Assembly: GCA_030340625.1 (NCBI GenBank)
Contig: JAOPHQ010000646.1
Span: 20,394 to 84,393, forward strand
DNA length: 64,000 nt
Direction: 5' to 3'
From: Merluccius polli
Taxonomy: Eukaryota > Chordata > Actinopteri > Gadiformes > Merlucciidae
The notes below the pieces were generated by a model, which saw only the letters and a list, made by a program, of their open reading frames with translations, searched no databases and had not been told where the DNA came from. Positions 46,050 through 57,732 of this stretch are shown here, piece after piece. A program made the position numbers and the translations under genes. Each line of letters begins with the position of its first letter. The stretch's first letter is position 1.

Positions 46050-49000
46050 AAAAAAGGGGGCAAAATTGTTTTTTAAAAAGAGTGATAGAAAAAAAATGGA
46101 GAGAATAAAAGATCGAAAAAAAGACTGATAGAAAAAAGATGGAGAGAATAAAAAATCAAAAAAGAGTGATAGAAAAAAAATCGAAAAAAGATGGAAAGAA
46201 AAAAAGTGATAGCAAAAAAAATTCGAAAAAAGTGGGTTAAAAAAACTCGAAAAAGAGTGGTAGAAAAAAAAGATGGAGAAAAAAAAATCGAAAAAAAGTG
46301 ATAAAAAGATGGAGCAAATAAAATATTGAAAAAAGTGCTACAAAAAGAAATCGAAAAAAGAGGGTAAAAAAATCGAAAAAACAGTGATAGAAAAAGATGG
46401 AGAGAATAAAAAATCGAAAAAAAGGGAGCAAAAGAAATTTGGAAAAAAGATTGATAGAAAAAAAGATGGAGAGAATAAAAAATTGAAAAGAGTGATAGAA
46501 AAAAAATCGAAAAAAAGACGGAGAAAAAAAAAGATGGAGAGAATAAAACATCGAAAATAAGAGTGATAGAAAAAAGATGGAGAGAATAAAAAGTGATAGC
46601 AAAAAAAAATTCGAAAAAAGTGGGTTAAAAAAACTCGAAAAAGAGTGGTAGAAAAAAAAGATGGAGAATAAAACATCGAAAATAAGAGTGATAGAAGAAA
46701 GATGGAGAGAATAAAAAATTGAAAAAAAGGGGGCAAAAATTTAAAAAAAAAAGAGTGATAGAAAAAAAATGGAGAGAATAAAAGATCGAAAAAAAGACTG
46801 ATAGAAAAAAGATGGAGAGAATAAAAAATCGAAAAAAAGGGGGCAAAAGAAATTTGGAAAAAAGAGTGATAGAAAAAAAGATGGAGAGAATAAAAAATTG
46901 AAAAGAGTGATAGAAAAAAAAATCGAAAAAAAGACGGAGAAAAAAAAAGATGGAGAGAATAAAACATCGAAAATAAGAGTGATAGAAAAAAAAGATGGAG
47001 AGAATAAAAAATCAAAAAAGAGTGATAGAAAAAAAATCGAAAAAAGATGGAAAGAAAAAAAGTGATAGCAAAAAAGAATTCAAAAAAAGTGGGTTAAAAA
47101 AACTCGAAAAAGAGTGGTAGAAAAAAAAGATGGAGAGAAAAAAAAATCGAAAAAAAAGTGATAAAAAGATGGAGCAAATAAAATATTGAAAAAAGTGCTA
47201 CAAAAAGAAATCGAAAAAAGAGGTTAAAAAAAATCGAAAAAATAGTGATAGAAAAAAGATGGAGAGAATAAAAAATCGAAAAAAAGGGGGCAAAAGAAAT
47301 TTGGAAAAAAGAGTGATAGAAAAAAAGATGGAGAGAATAAAAAATTGAAAAAAGTGATAGAAAACAAAATCGAAAAAAAGACGGAGAAAAAAAAAGATGG
47401 AGAGAATAAAAAATTGAAAAAAAGGGGGCAAAAATTTAAAAAAAAAAGAGTGATAGAAAAAAAATGGAGAGAATAAAAGATCGAAAAAAAGACTGATAGA
47501 AAAAAGATGGAGAGAATAAAAAATCAAAAAAGAGTGATAGAAAAAAAATCGAAAAAAGATGGAAAGAAAAAAAGTGATAGCAAAAAAAAATTCGAAAAAA
47601 GTGGGTTAAAAAAACTCGAAAGAGTGGTAGAAAAAAAAGATGGAGAGAATAAAAAATCGAAAAAAAGGGGGCAAAAGAAATTTGGAAAAAAGAGTGATAG
47701 AAAAAAAGATGGAGAGAATAAAAAATTGAAAAAAGTGATAGAAAACAAAATCGAAAAAAAGACGGAGAAAAAAAAAGATGGAGAGAATAAAACATCGAAA
47801 ATAAGAGTGATAGAAAAAAGATGGAGAGAATAAAAAATCGAAAAAAGGGGGCAAAAGAAATTTGGAAAAAAGAGTGATAGAAAAAAAGATGGAGAGAATA
47901 AAAAATTGAAAAAAGTGATAGAAAAAAAAATCGAAAAAAAGACGGAGAAAAAAAAAGATGGAGAGAATAAAAATCGAAAAAAAGACTGATAGAAAAAAGA
48001 TGGAGAGAATAAAAAATCAAAAAAGAGTGATAGAAAAAAAATCGAAAAAAGATGGAAAGAAAAAAAGTGATAGCAAAAAAAAATTCGAAAAAAGTGGGTT
48101 AAAAAAACTCGAAAAAGAGTGGTAGAAAAAAAAGATGGAGAGAATAAAAAATCGAAAAAAAGGGGGCAAAAGAAATTTGGAAAAAAGAGTGATAGAAAAA
48201 AAGATGGAGAGAATAAAAAATTGAAAAAAGTGATAGAAAACAAAATCGAAAAAAAGACGGAGAAAAAAAAATATGGAGAGAATAAAACATCGAAAAAAAG
48301 GGGGCAAAAGAAATTTGGAAAAAAGAGTGATAGAAAAAAAGATGGAGAGAATAAAAAATTGAAAAAAGTGATAGAAAACAAAATCGAAAAAAAGACGGAG
48401 AAAAAAATAAAAAATCGAAAAAAGGGGGCAAAAGAAATTTGGAAAAAAGAGTGATAGAAAAAAAGATGGAGAGAATAAAAAATTGAAAAAAGTGATAGAA
48501 AAAAAAATCGAAAAAAAGACGGAGAAAAAAAAGATGGAGAGAATAAAACATCGAAAATAAGAGTGATAGAAAAAAAGATGGAGAGAATAAAAAATCGAAA
48601 AAAAGGGGGCAAAAGAAATTTGGAAAAAAGAGTGATAGAAAAAAAGATGGAGAGAATAAAAAATTGAAAAAAGTGATAGAAAAAAAAATCGAAAAAAAGA
48701 CGGAGAAAAAAAAGATGGAGAGAATAAAACATCGAAAATAAGAGTGATAGAAAAAAAAGATGGAAAGAAAAAAAGTGATAGCAAAAAAAAATTCGAAAAA
48801 AGTGGGTTAAAAAAACTCGAAAAAGAGTGGTAGAAAAAAAAGATGGAGAGAAAAAAAAATCGAAAGAAGAGTGATAAAAAGATGGAGCAAATAAAATATT
48901 GAAAAAAGTGCTACAAAAAGAAATCGAAAAAAGAGGGTAAAAAAATCGAAAAAACAGTGATAGAAAAAAGATGGAGAGAATAAAAAATCGAAAAAGGGGG

Positions 49001-49554
49001 CAAAAGAAATTTGGAAAAAAGAGTAATAGAAAAAAAGATGGAGAATAAAAAATTGAAAAAAGTGATAGAAAAAAAAATCGAAAAAAAGACGGAGAAAAAA
49101 AAAGATGGAGAGAATAAAACATCGAAAATAAGAGTGATAGAAAAAAGATGGAGAGAATAAAAAATCGAAAAAAAGGGGGCAAAAGAAATTTGGAAAAAAG
49201 AGTGATAGAAAAAAAGATGGAGAGAATAAAAAATTGAAAAAAGTGATAGAAAAAAAAGATGGAGAATAAAAAATCGAAAAAAAGGGGGCAAAAATTTTTA
49301 AAAAAAAGAGTGATAGAAAAAAAATGGAGAGAATAAAAGATCGAAAAAAAGACTGATAGAAAAAAGATGGAGAGAATAAAAAATCAAAAAAGAGTGATAG
49401 AAAAAAACTCGAAAAAAGATGGAAAGAAAAAAAGTGATAGCAAAAACAAATTCGAAAAAAGTGGGTTAAAAAAACTCGAAAAGAGTGGTAGAAAAAAAAG
49501 ATGGAGAGAATAAAAAATCGAAAAAAAGGGGGCAAAAGAAATTTGGAAAAAAAA
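46050..49554 (+). repeat. Block A of HOR-8 (3505 bp)
   Basis: Same subtype as HOR-4 and HOR-10 over 47524-49182. EcoRI site at 47076-47081. It lacks the local duplication of HOR-6 and HOR-7. Confidence 0.93.
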
Positions 49555-50370
49555 GGATTTTTTGACATACCCGGACCTGTTGTTCCTTCATTTTTTCTCT
49601 TTCTTTTTTGGCGAGTTTTTGACCTCTCCAGGTCTCTTTTTCCTTCATTTTTTGTTCCTGCCATCTTTTTGGCCCTCTTTCTTCTCGATTTTGTCATTCT
49701 CTCCATCTTTTTTTTTTTTTTTTTTTTCAGGATTTTTTGACATACCCGGACCTGTTGTTCCTTCATTTTTTCTCTTTCTTTTTTGGCGAGTTTTTTACCT
49801 CTCCAGGTCTATTTTTCCTTCATTTTTTGTTCCTGCCATCTTTTTGGCCCTCTTTCTTCTCGATTTTGTCATTCTCTCCATCTTTTTTTTTTTTTTTTTT
49901 TCAGGATTTTTTGACATACCCGGACCTGTTGTTCCTTCATTTTTTGTCTTTCTTTTTTGGCGAGTTTTTTTACCTCTCCAGGTCTCTTTTTCCTTCATTT
50001 TTTGTTCCTGCCATCTTTTTGGCCCTCTTTCTTCTCGATTTTGTCATTCTCTCCATCTTTTTTTTTTTTTTTTTTTCAGGATTTTTTGACATACCCGGAC
50101 CTGTTGTTCCTTCATTTTTTGTCTTTCTTTTTTGGCGAGTTTTAGACCTCTCCAGGTCTCTTTTTCCTTCATATTTTGTTCCTGCCATCTTTTTGGCCCT
50201 CTTTCTTCTCGATTTTGTCATTCTCTCCATCTTTTTTTTTTTTTTTTTTTCAGGATTTTTTGACATACCCGGACCTGTTGTTCCTTCATTTTTTCTCTTT
50301 CTTTTTTGGCGAGTTTTTTACCTCTCCAGGTCTATTTTTCCTTCATTTTTTGTTCCTGCCATCTTTTTGG
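49555..50370 (-). repeat. Block B of HOR-8 (x-y-z-w*-y)
   Basis: 816 bp, w* marker near 50172. Confidence 0.94.
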
Positions 50371-51399
50371 CACACCAATAGGCACCTTACACGTACCCCA
50401 GCAAAGAACACCCATAGGCGGCTTACACTTGCCCCAGCAAAGCACACCCATATGCGGCTTACACGTACCCCAGCAAAGCACACCCATAGGCGGCTTACAC
50501 TTGCCCCAGCAAAGCACACCCAGTTTCCCCATTTTGAAATTAGGTTGCGATTGTGCCTATTTTCCGTTTTCTCGGTTTTGAATTAGGTTGCGCTTGTGCC
50601 TATTTTCCGTTTTCTCGGTTTAGAATTAGGTTGTGCTTGTGCCTATTTCCCGTTTTCACACAACCACACAACCTAAACTTACCCCAGCAAAGCACACCCA
50701 TAGGCGGCTTTCACTTACCCCAGCAAAGCACACCCATAGGCGGCTTACACTTGCCCCAGCAAAGCACACCCAGTTTCCCCATTTTGAAATTAGGTTGCGA
50801 TTGTGCCTATTTTCCGTTTTTCTCGGTTTTGAATTAGGTTGCGATTGTGCCTATTTTCCGTTTTCTCGGTTTTGAATTAGGTTGGGCTTGTGCCTATTTT
50901 CCATTTTCTGGGTTTGGAATTAGGTTGTGCTTGTGCCTAATTCCCGTTTTCAAACAATTACACAACCTACACTTACCCCAGCAAAGCACACCCATAGGCG
51001 GCTTTCACTTACCCCAGCAAAGCACACCCATTGGCCGCCTACACTTACCCCAGCAAAGCACACCAATAGGCACCTTACACGTACCCCAGCAAAGCACACC
51101 CATAGGCGGCTTACACTTGCCCCAGCAAAGCACACCCAGTTTCCCCATTTTGAAATTAGGTTGCGATTGTGCCTATTTTCCGTTTTCTCGGTTTTGAATT
51201 AGGTTGCGCTTGTGCCTATTTTCCGTTTTCTCGGTTTAGAATTAGATTGTGCTTCTGCCTATTTCCCGTTTTCACACAACTACACAACCTAAACTTACCC
51301 CAGCAAAGCACACCCATAGGCGGCTTTCACTTACCCCAGCAAAGCACACCCATTGGCACACCCATTGGCGGCCTACACTTACCCCAGCAAATGGGTGTG
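50371..51399 (+). repeat. Block C of HOR-8, short form
   Basis: 1029 bp, same short form as HOR-2 and HOR-5. Confidence 0.94.
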
Positions 51400-51741
51400 T
51401 CAAAAAATCCTGAAAAAAAATGAATAAATAAAGATGGAGAGAATGACAAAATCGAGAAGAAAGAGGGCCAAAAAGATGGCAGGAACAAAAAATGAAGGAA
51501 AAAGAGACCTGGAGAGGTCAAAAACTCGCCAGAAAAGAAAGACAAAAAATGAAGGAACAACAGGTCCGGGTATGTCAAAAAATCCTGAAAAAAAAAAAAA
51601 AAAAAAAAAAGATGGAGAGAATGACAAAATCGAGAAGAAAGAGGGCCAAAAAGATGGCAGGAACAAAAAATGAAGGAAAAAGAGACCTGAAGAGGTCAAA
51701 AACTCGCCTAAAAAGAAAGACAAAAAATGAAGGAACAACAG
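51400..51741 (+). repeat. Block B' of HOR-8, short form
   Basis: 342 bp, units 1' and 5'. Confidence 0.94.
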
Positions 51742-54700
51742 AAAAAAGGGGGCAAAATTGTTTTTTAAAAAGTGATAGAAAAAAAATGGAGAGAATAAAA
51801 GATCGAAAAAAAGACTGATAGAAAAAAGATGGAGAGAATAAAAAATCAAAAAAGAGTGATAGAAAAAAAATCGAAAAAAGATGGAAAGAAAAAAAGTGAT
51901 AGCAAAAAAAAATTCGAAAAAAGTGGGTTAAAAAAACTCGAAAAAGAGTGGTAGAAAAAAAAGATGGAGAAAAAAAAATCGAAAAAAAGTGATAAAAAGA
52001 TGGAGCAAATAAAATATTGAAAAAAGTGCTACAAAAAGAAATCGAAAAAAGAGGGTAAAAAAATCGAAAAAACAGTGATAGAAAAAGATGGAGAGAATAA
52101 AAAATCGAAAAAAAGGGAGCAAAAGAAATTTGGAAAAAAGATTGATAGAAAAAAAGATGGAGAGAATAAAAAATTGAAAAGAGTGATAGAAAAAAAATCG
52201 AAAAAAAGACGGAGAAAAAAAAAGATGGAGAGAATAAAACATCGAAAATAAGAGTGATAGAAAAAAGATGGAGAGAATAAAAAGTGATAGCAAAAAAAAA
52301 TTCGAAAAAAGTGGGTTAAAAAAACTCGAAAAAGAGTGGTAGAAAAAAAAGATGGAGAGAATAAAACATCGAAAATAAGAGTGATAGAAGAAAGATGGAG
52401 AGAATAAAAAATTGAAAAAAAGGGGGCAAAAATTTAAAAAAAAAAGAGTGATAGAAAAAAAATGGAGAGAATAAAAGATCGAAAAAAAGACTGATAGAAA
52501 AAAGATGGAGAGAATAAAAAATCGAAAAAAAGGGGGCAAAAGAAATTTGGAAAAAAGAGTGATAGAAAAAAAGATGGAGAGAATAAAAAATTGAAAAGAG
52601 TGATAGAAAAAAAAATCGAAAAAAAGACGGAGAAAAAAAAAGATGGAGAGAATAAAACATCGAAAATAAGAGTGATAGAAAAAAAAGATGGAGAGAATAA
52701 AAAATCAAAAAAGAGTGATAGAAAAAAAATCGAAAAAAGATGGAAAGAAAAAAAGTGATAGCAAAAAAGAATTCAAAAAAAGTGGGTTAAAAAAACTCGA
52801 AAAAGAGTGGTAGAAAAAAAAGATGGAGAGAAAAAAAAATCGAAAAAAAAGTGATAAAAAGATGGAGCAAATAAAATATTGAAAAAAGTGCTACAAAAAG
52901 AAATCGAAAAAAGAGGTTAAAAAAAATCGAAAAAATAGTGATAGAAAAAAGATGGAGAGAATAAAAAATCGAAAAAAAGGGGGCAAAAGAAATTTGGAAA
53001 AAAGAGTGATAGAAAAAAAGATGGAGAGAATAAAAAATTGAAAAAAGTGATAGAAAACAAAATCGAAAAAAAGACGGAGAAAAAAAAAGATGGAGAGAAT
53101 AAAAAATTGAAAAAAAGGGGGCAAAAATTTAAAAAAAAAAGAGTGATAGAAAAAAAATGGAGAGAATAAAAGATCGAAAAAAAGACTGATAGAAAAAAGA
53201 TGGAGAGAATAAAAAATCAAAAAAGAGTGATAGAAAAAAAATCGAAAAAAGATGGAAAGAAAAAAAGTGATAGCAAAAAAAAATTCGAAAAAAGTGGGTT
53301 AAAAAAACTCGAAAGAGTGGTAGAAAAAAAAGATGGAGAGAATAAAAAATCGAAAAAAAGGGGGCAAAAGAAATTTGGAAAAAAGAGTGATAGAAAAAAA
53401 GATGGAGAGAATAAAAAATTGAAAAAAGTGATAGAAAACAAAATCGAAAAAAAGACGGAGAAAAAAAAAGATGGAGAGAATAAAACATCGAAAATAAGAG
53501 TGATAGAAAAAAGATGGAGAGAATAAAAAATCGAAAAAAGGGGGGCAAAAGAAATTTGGAAAAAAGAGTGATAGAAAAAAAGATGGAGAGAATAAAAAAT
53601 TGAAAAAAGTGATAGAAAAAAAAATCGAAAAAAAGACGGAGAAAAAAAAAGATGGAGAGAATAAAAATCGAAAAAAAGACTGATAGAAAAAAGATGGAGA
53701 GAATAAAAAATCAAAAAAGAGTGATAGAAAAAAAATCGAAAAAAGATGGAAAGAAAAAAAGTGATAGCAAAAAAAAATTCGAAAAAAGTGGGTTAAAAAA
53801 ACTCGAAAGAGTGGTAGAAAAAAAAGATGGAGAGAATAAAAAATCGAAAAAAAGGGGGCAAAAGAAATTTGGAAAAAAGAGTGATAGAAAAAAAGATGGA
53901 GAGAATAAAAAATTGAAAAAAGTGATAGAAAACAAAATCGAAAAAAAGACGGAGAAAAAAAAAGATGGAGAGAATAAAACATCGAAAATAAGAGTGATAG
54001 AAAAAAGATGGAGAGAATAAAAAATCGAAAAAAGGGGGCAAAAGAAATTTGGAAAAAAGAGTGATAGAAAAAAAGATGGAGAGAATAAAAAATTTAAAAA
54101 AGTGATAGAAAAAAAAAATCGAAAAAAAGACGGAGAAAAAAAAAAGATGGAGAGAATAAAAATCGAAAAAAAGACTGATAGAAAAAAGATGGAGAGAATA
54201 AAAAATCAAAAAAGAGTGATAGAAAAAAAATCGAAAAAAGATGGAAAGAAAAAAAGTGATAGCAAAAAAAAATTCGAAAAAAGTGATAGAAAAAAAAATC
54301 GAAAAAAAGACGGAGAAAAAAATAAAAAATCGAAAAAAGGGGGCAAAAGAAATTTGGAAAAAAGAGTGATAGAAAAAAAGATGGAGAGAATAAAAAATTG
54401 AAAAAAGTGATAGAAAAAAAAATCGAAAAAAAGACGGAGAAAAAAAAGATGGAGAGAATAAAACATCGAAAATAAGAGTGATAGAAAAAAAGATGGAGAG
54501 AATAAAAAATCGAAAAAAAGGGGGCAAAAGAAATTTGGAAAAAAGAGTGATAGAAAAAAAGATGGAGAGAATAAAAAATTGAAAAAAGTGATAGAAAAAA
54601 AAATCGAAAAAAAGACGGAGAAAAAAAAGATGGAGAGAATAAAACATCGAAAATAAGAGTGATAGAAAAAAAAGATGGAAAGAAAAAAAGTGATAGCAAA

Positions 54701-55470
54701 AAAAAATTCGAAAAAAGTGGGTTAAAAAAACTCGAAAAAGAGTGGTAGAAAAAAAAGATGGAGAGAAAAAAAAATCGAAAGAAGAGTGATAAAAAGATGG
54801 AGCAAATAAAATATTGAAAAAAGTGCTACAAAAAGAAATCGAAAAAAGAGGGTAAAAAAATCGAAAAAACAGTGATAGAAAAAAGATGGAGAGAATAAAA
54901 AATCGAAAAAGGGGGCAAAAGAAATTTGGAAAAAAGAGTAATAGAAAAAAAGATGGAGAATAAAAAATTGAAAAAAGTGATAGAAAAAAAAATCGAAAAA
55001 AAGACGGAGAAAAAAAAAGATGGAGAGAATAAAACATCGAAAATAAGAGTGATAGAAAAAAGATGGAGAGAATAAAAAATCGAAAAAAAGGGGGCAAAAG
55101 AAATTTGGAAAAAAGAGTGATAGAAAAAAAGATGGAGAGAATAAAAAATTGAAAAAAGTGATAGAAAAAAAAGATGGAGAATAAAAAATCGAAAAAAAGG
55201 GGGCAAAAATTTTTAAAAAAAAGAGTGATAGAAAAAAAATGGAGAGAATAAAAGATCGAAAAAAAGACTGATAGAAAAAAGATGGAGAGAATAAAAAATC
55301 AAAAAAGAGTGATAGAAAAAAACTCGAAAAAAGATGGAAAGAAAAAAAGTGATAGCAAAAACAAATTCGAAAAAAGTGGGTTAAAAAAACTCGAAAAAGA
55401 GTGGTAGAAAAAAAAGATGGAGAGAAAAAAAAATCGAAAAAAAGGGGGCAAAAGAAATTTGGAAAAAAAA
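51742..55470 (+). repeat. Block A of HOR-9, rearranged (3729 bp)
   Basis: Contains a second copy of the aataaaaatcgaaaaaaagac submotif series, about 498 bp apart (53661 and 54159). It also has a unique fusion near 54270-54300, in which aattcgaaaaaa runs straight into gtgatagaaaa; in other copies gtgggttaaaaaaactcg follows. EcoRI site at 52769-52774. The 3' end reads actcgaaaaagagtgg and lacks the ataaaa usually present before the final atcg submotif. Confidence 0.91.
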
Positions 55471-56288
55471 GGATTTTTTGACATACCCGGACCTGTTGTT
55501 CCTTCATTTTTTCTCTTTCTTTTTTGGCGAGTTTTTGACCTCTCCAGGTCTCTTTTTCCTTCATTTTTTGTTCCTGCCATCTTTTTGGCCCTCTTTCTTC
55601 TCGATTTTGTCATTCTCTCCATCTTTTTTTTTTTTTTTTTTTCAGGATTTTTTGACATACCCGGACCTGTTGTTCCTTCATTTTTTCTCTTTCTTTTTTG
55701 GCGAGTTTTTTTACCTCTCCAGGTCTATTTTTCCTTCATTTTTTGTTCCTGCCATCTTTTTGGCCCTCTTTCTTCTCGATTTTGTCATTCTCTCCATCTT
55801 TTTTTTTTTTTTTTTTTCAGGATTTTTTGACATACCCGGACCTGTTGTTCCTTCATTTTTTGTCTTTCTTTTTTGGCGAGTTTTTTTACCTCTCCAGGTC
55901 TCTTTTTCCTTCATTTTTTGTTCCTGCCATCTTTTTGGCCCTCTTTCTTCTCGATTTTGTCATTCTCTCCATCTTTTTTTTTTTTTTTTTTTTCAGGATT
56001 TTTTGACATACCCGGACCTGTTGTTCCTTCATTTTTTGTCTTTCTTTTTTGGCGAGTTTTAGACCTCTCCAGGTCTCTTTTTCCTTCATTTTTTGTTCCT
56101 GCCATCTTTTTGGCCCTCTTTCTTCTCGATTTTGTCATTCTCTCCATCTTTTTTTTTTTTTTTTTTTTCAGGATTTTTTGACATACCCGGACCTGTTGTT
56201 CCTTCATTTTTTCTCTTTCTTTTTTGGCGAGTTTTTTACCTCTCCAGGTCTATTTTTCCTTCATTTTTTGTTCCTGCCATCTTTTTGG
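55471..56288 (-). repeat. Block B of HOR-9 (x-y-z-w-y)
   Basis: 818 bp. Unmodified w unit, unlike its neighbours HOR-8 and HOR-10. The second unit (y type, with ggtctattttt) has seven T before acc instead of six. Confidence 0.94.
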
Positions 56289-57389
56289 CACACCAATAGG
56301 CACCTTACACGTACCCCAGCAAAGAACACCCATAGGCGGCTTACACTTGCCCCAGCAAAGCACACCCATATGCGGCTTACACGTACCCCAGCAAAGCACA
56401 CCCATAGGCGGCTTACACTTGCCCCAGCAAAGCACACCCAGTTTCCCCATTTTGAAATTAGGTTGCGATTGTGCCTATTTTCCGTTTTCTCGGTTTTGAA
56501 TTAGGTTGCGCTTGTGCCTATTTTCCGTTTTCTCGGTTTAGAATTAGGTTGTGCTTGTGCCTATTTCCCGTTTTCACACAACCACACAACCTAAACTTAC
56601 CCCAGCAAAGCACACCCATAGGCGGCTTTCACTTACCCCAGCAAAGCACACCCATTGGCCGCCTACACTTACCCCAGCAAAGCACACCAATAGGCACCTT
56701 ACACGTACCCCAGCAAAGCACACCCATAGGCGGCTTACACTTGCCCCAGCAAAGCACACCCAGTTTCCCCATTTTGAAATTAGGTTGCGATTGTGCCTAT
56801 TTTCCGTTTTTCTCGGTTTTGAATTAGGTTGCGATTGTGCCTATTTTCCGTTTTCTCGGTTTTGAATTAGGTTGGGCTTGTGCCTATTTTCCATTTTCTG
56901 GGTTTGGAATTAGGTTGTGCTTGTGCCTAATTCCCGTTTTCAAACAATTACACAACCTACACTTACCCCAGCAAAGCACACCCATAGGCGGCTTTCACTT
57001 ACCCCAGCAAAGCACACCCATTGGCCGCCTACACTTACCCCAGCAAAGCACACCAATAGGCACCTTACACGTACCCCAGCAAAGCACACCCATAGGCGGC
57101 TTACACTTGCCCCAGCAAAGCACACCCAGTTTCCCCATTTTGAAATTAGGTTGCGATTGTGCCTATTTTCCGTTTTCTCGGTTTTGAATTAGGTTGCGCT
57201 TGTGCCTATTTTCCGTTTTCTCGGTTTAGAATTAGATTGTGCTTCTGCCTATTTCCCGTTTTCACACAACTACACAACCTAAACTTACCCCAGCAAAGCA
57301 CACCCATAGGCGGCTTTCACTTACCCCAGCAAAGCACACCCATTGGCACACCCATTGGCGGCCTACACTTACCCCAGCAAATGGGTGTG
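56289..57389 (+). repeat. Block C of HOR-9, long form
   Basis: 1101 bp, complete second 36-bp cluster. Confidence 0.94.
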
Positions 57390-57732
57390 TCAAAAAATCC
57401 TGAAAAAAAATGAATAAATAAAGATGGAGAGAATGACAAAATCGAGAAGAAAGAGGGCCAAAAAGATGGCAGGAACAAAAAATGAAGGAAAAAGAGACCT
57501 GGAGAGGTCAAAAACTCGCCAGAAAAGAAAGACAAAAAATGAAGGAACAACAGGTCCGGGTATGTCAAAAAATCCTGAAAAAAAAAAAAAAAAAAAAAAA
57601 AGATGGAGAGAATGACAAAATCGAGAAGAAAGAGGGCCAAAAAGATGGCAGGAACAAAAAATGAAGGAAAAAGAGACCTGAAGAGGTCAAAAACTCGCCT
57701 AAAAAGAAAGACAAAAAATGAAGGAACAACAG
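57390..57732 (+). repeat. Block B' of HOR-9, short form
   Basis: 343 bp, units 1' and 5'. The next block begins gggggcaaaattttttttaaaa, the G of the usual attgtttttt being replaced by T. Confidence 0.94.
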
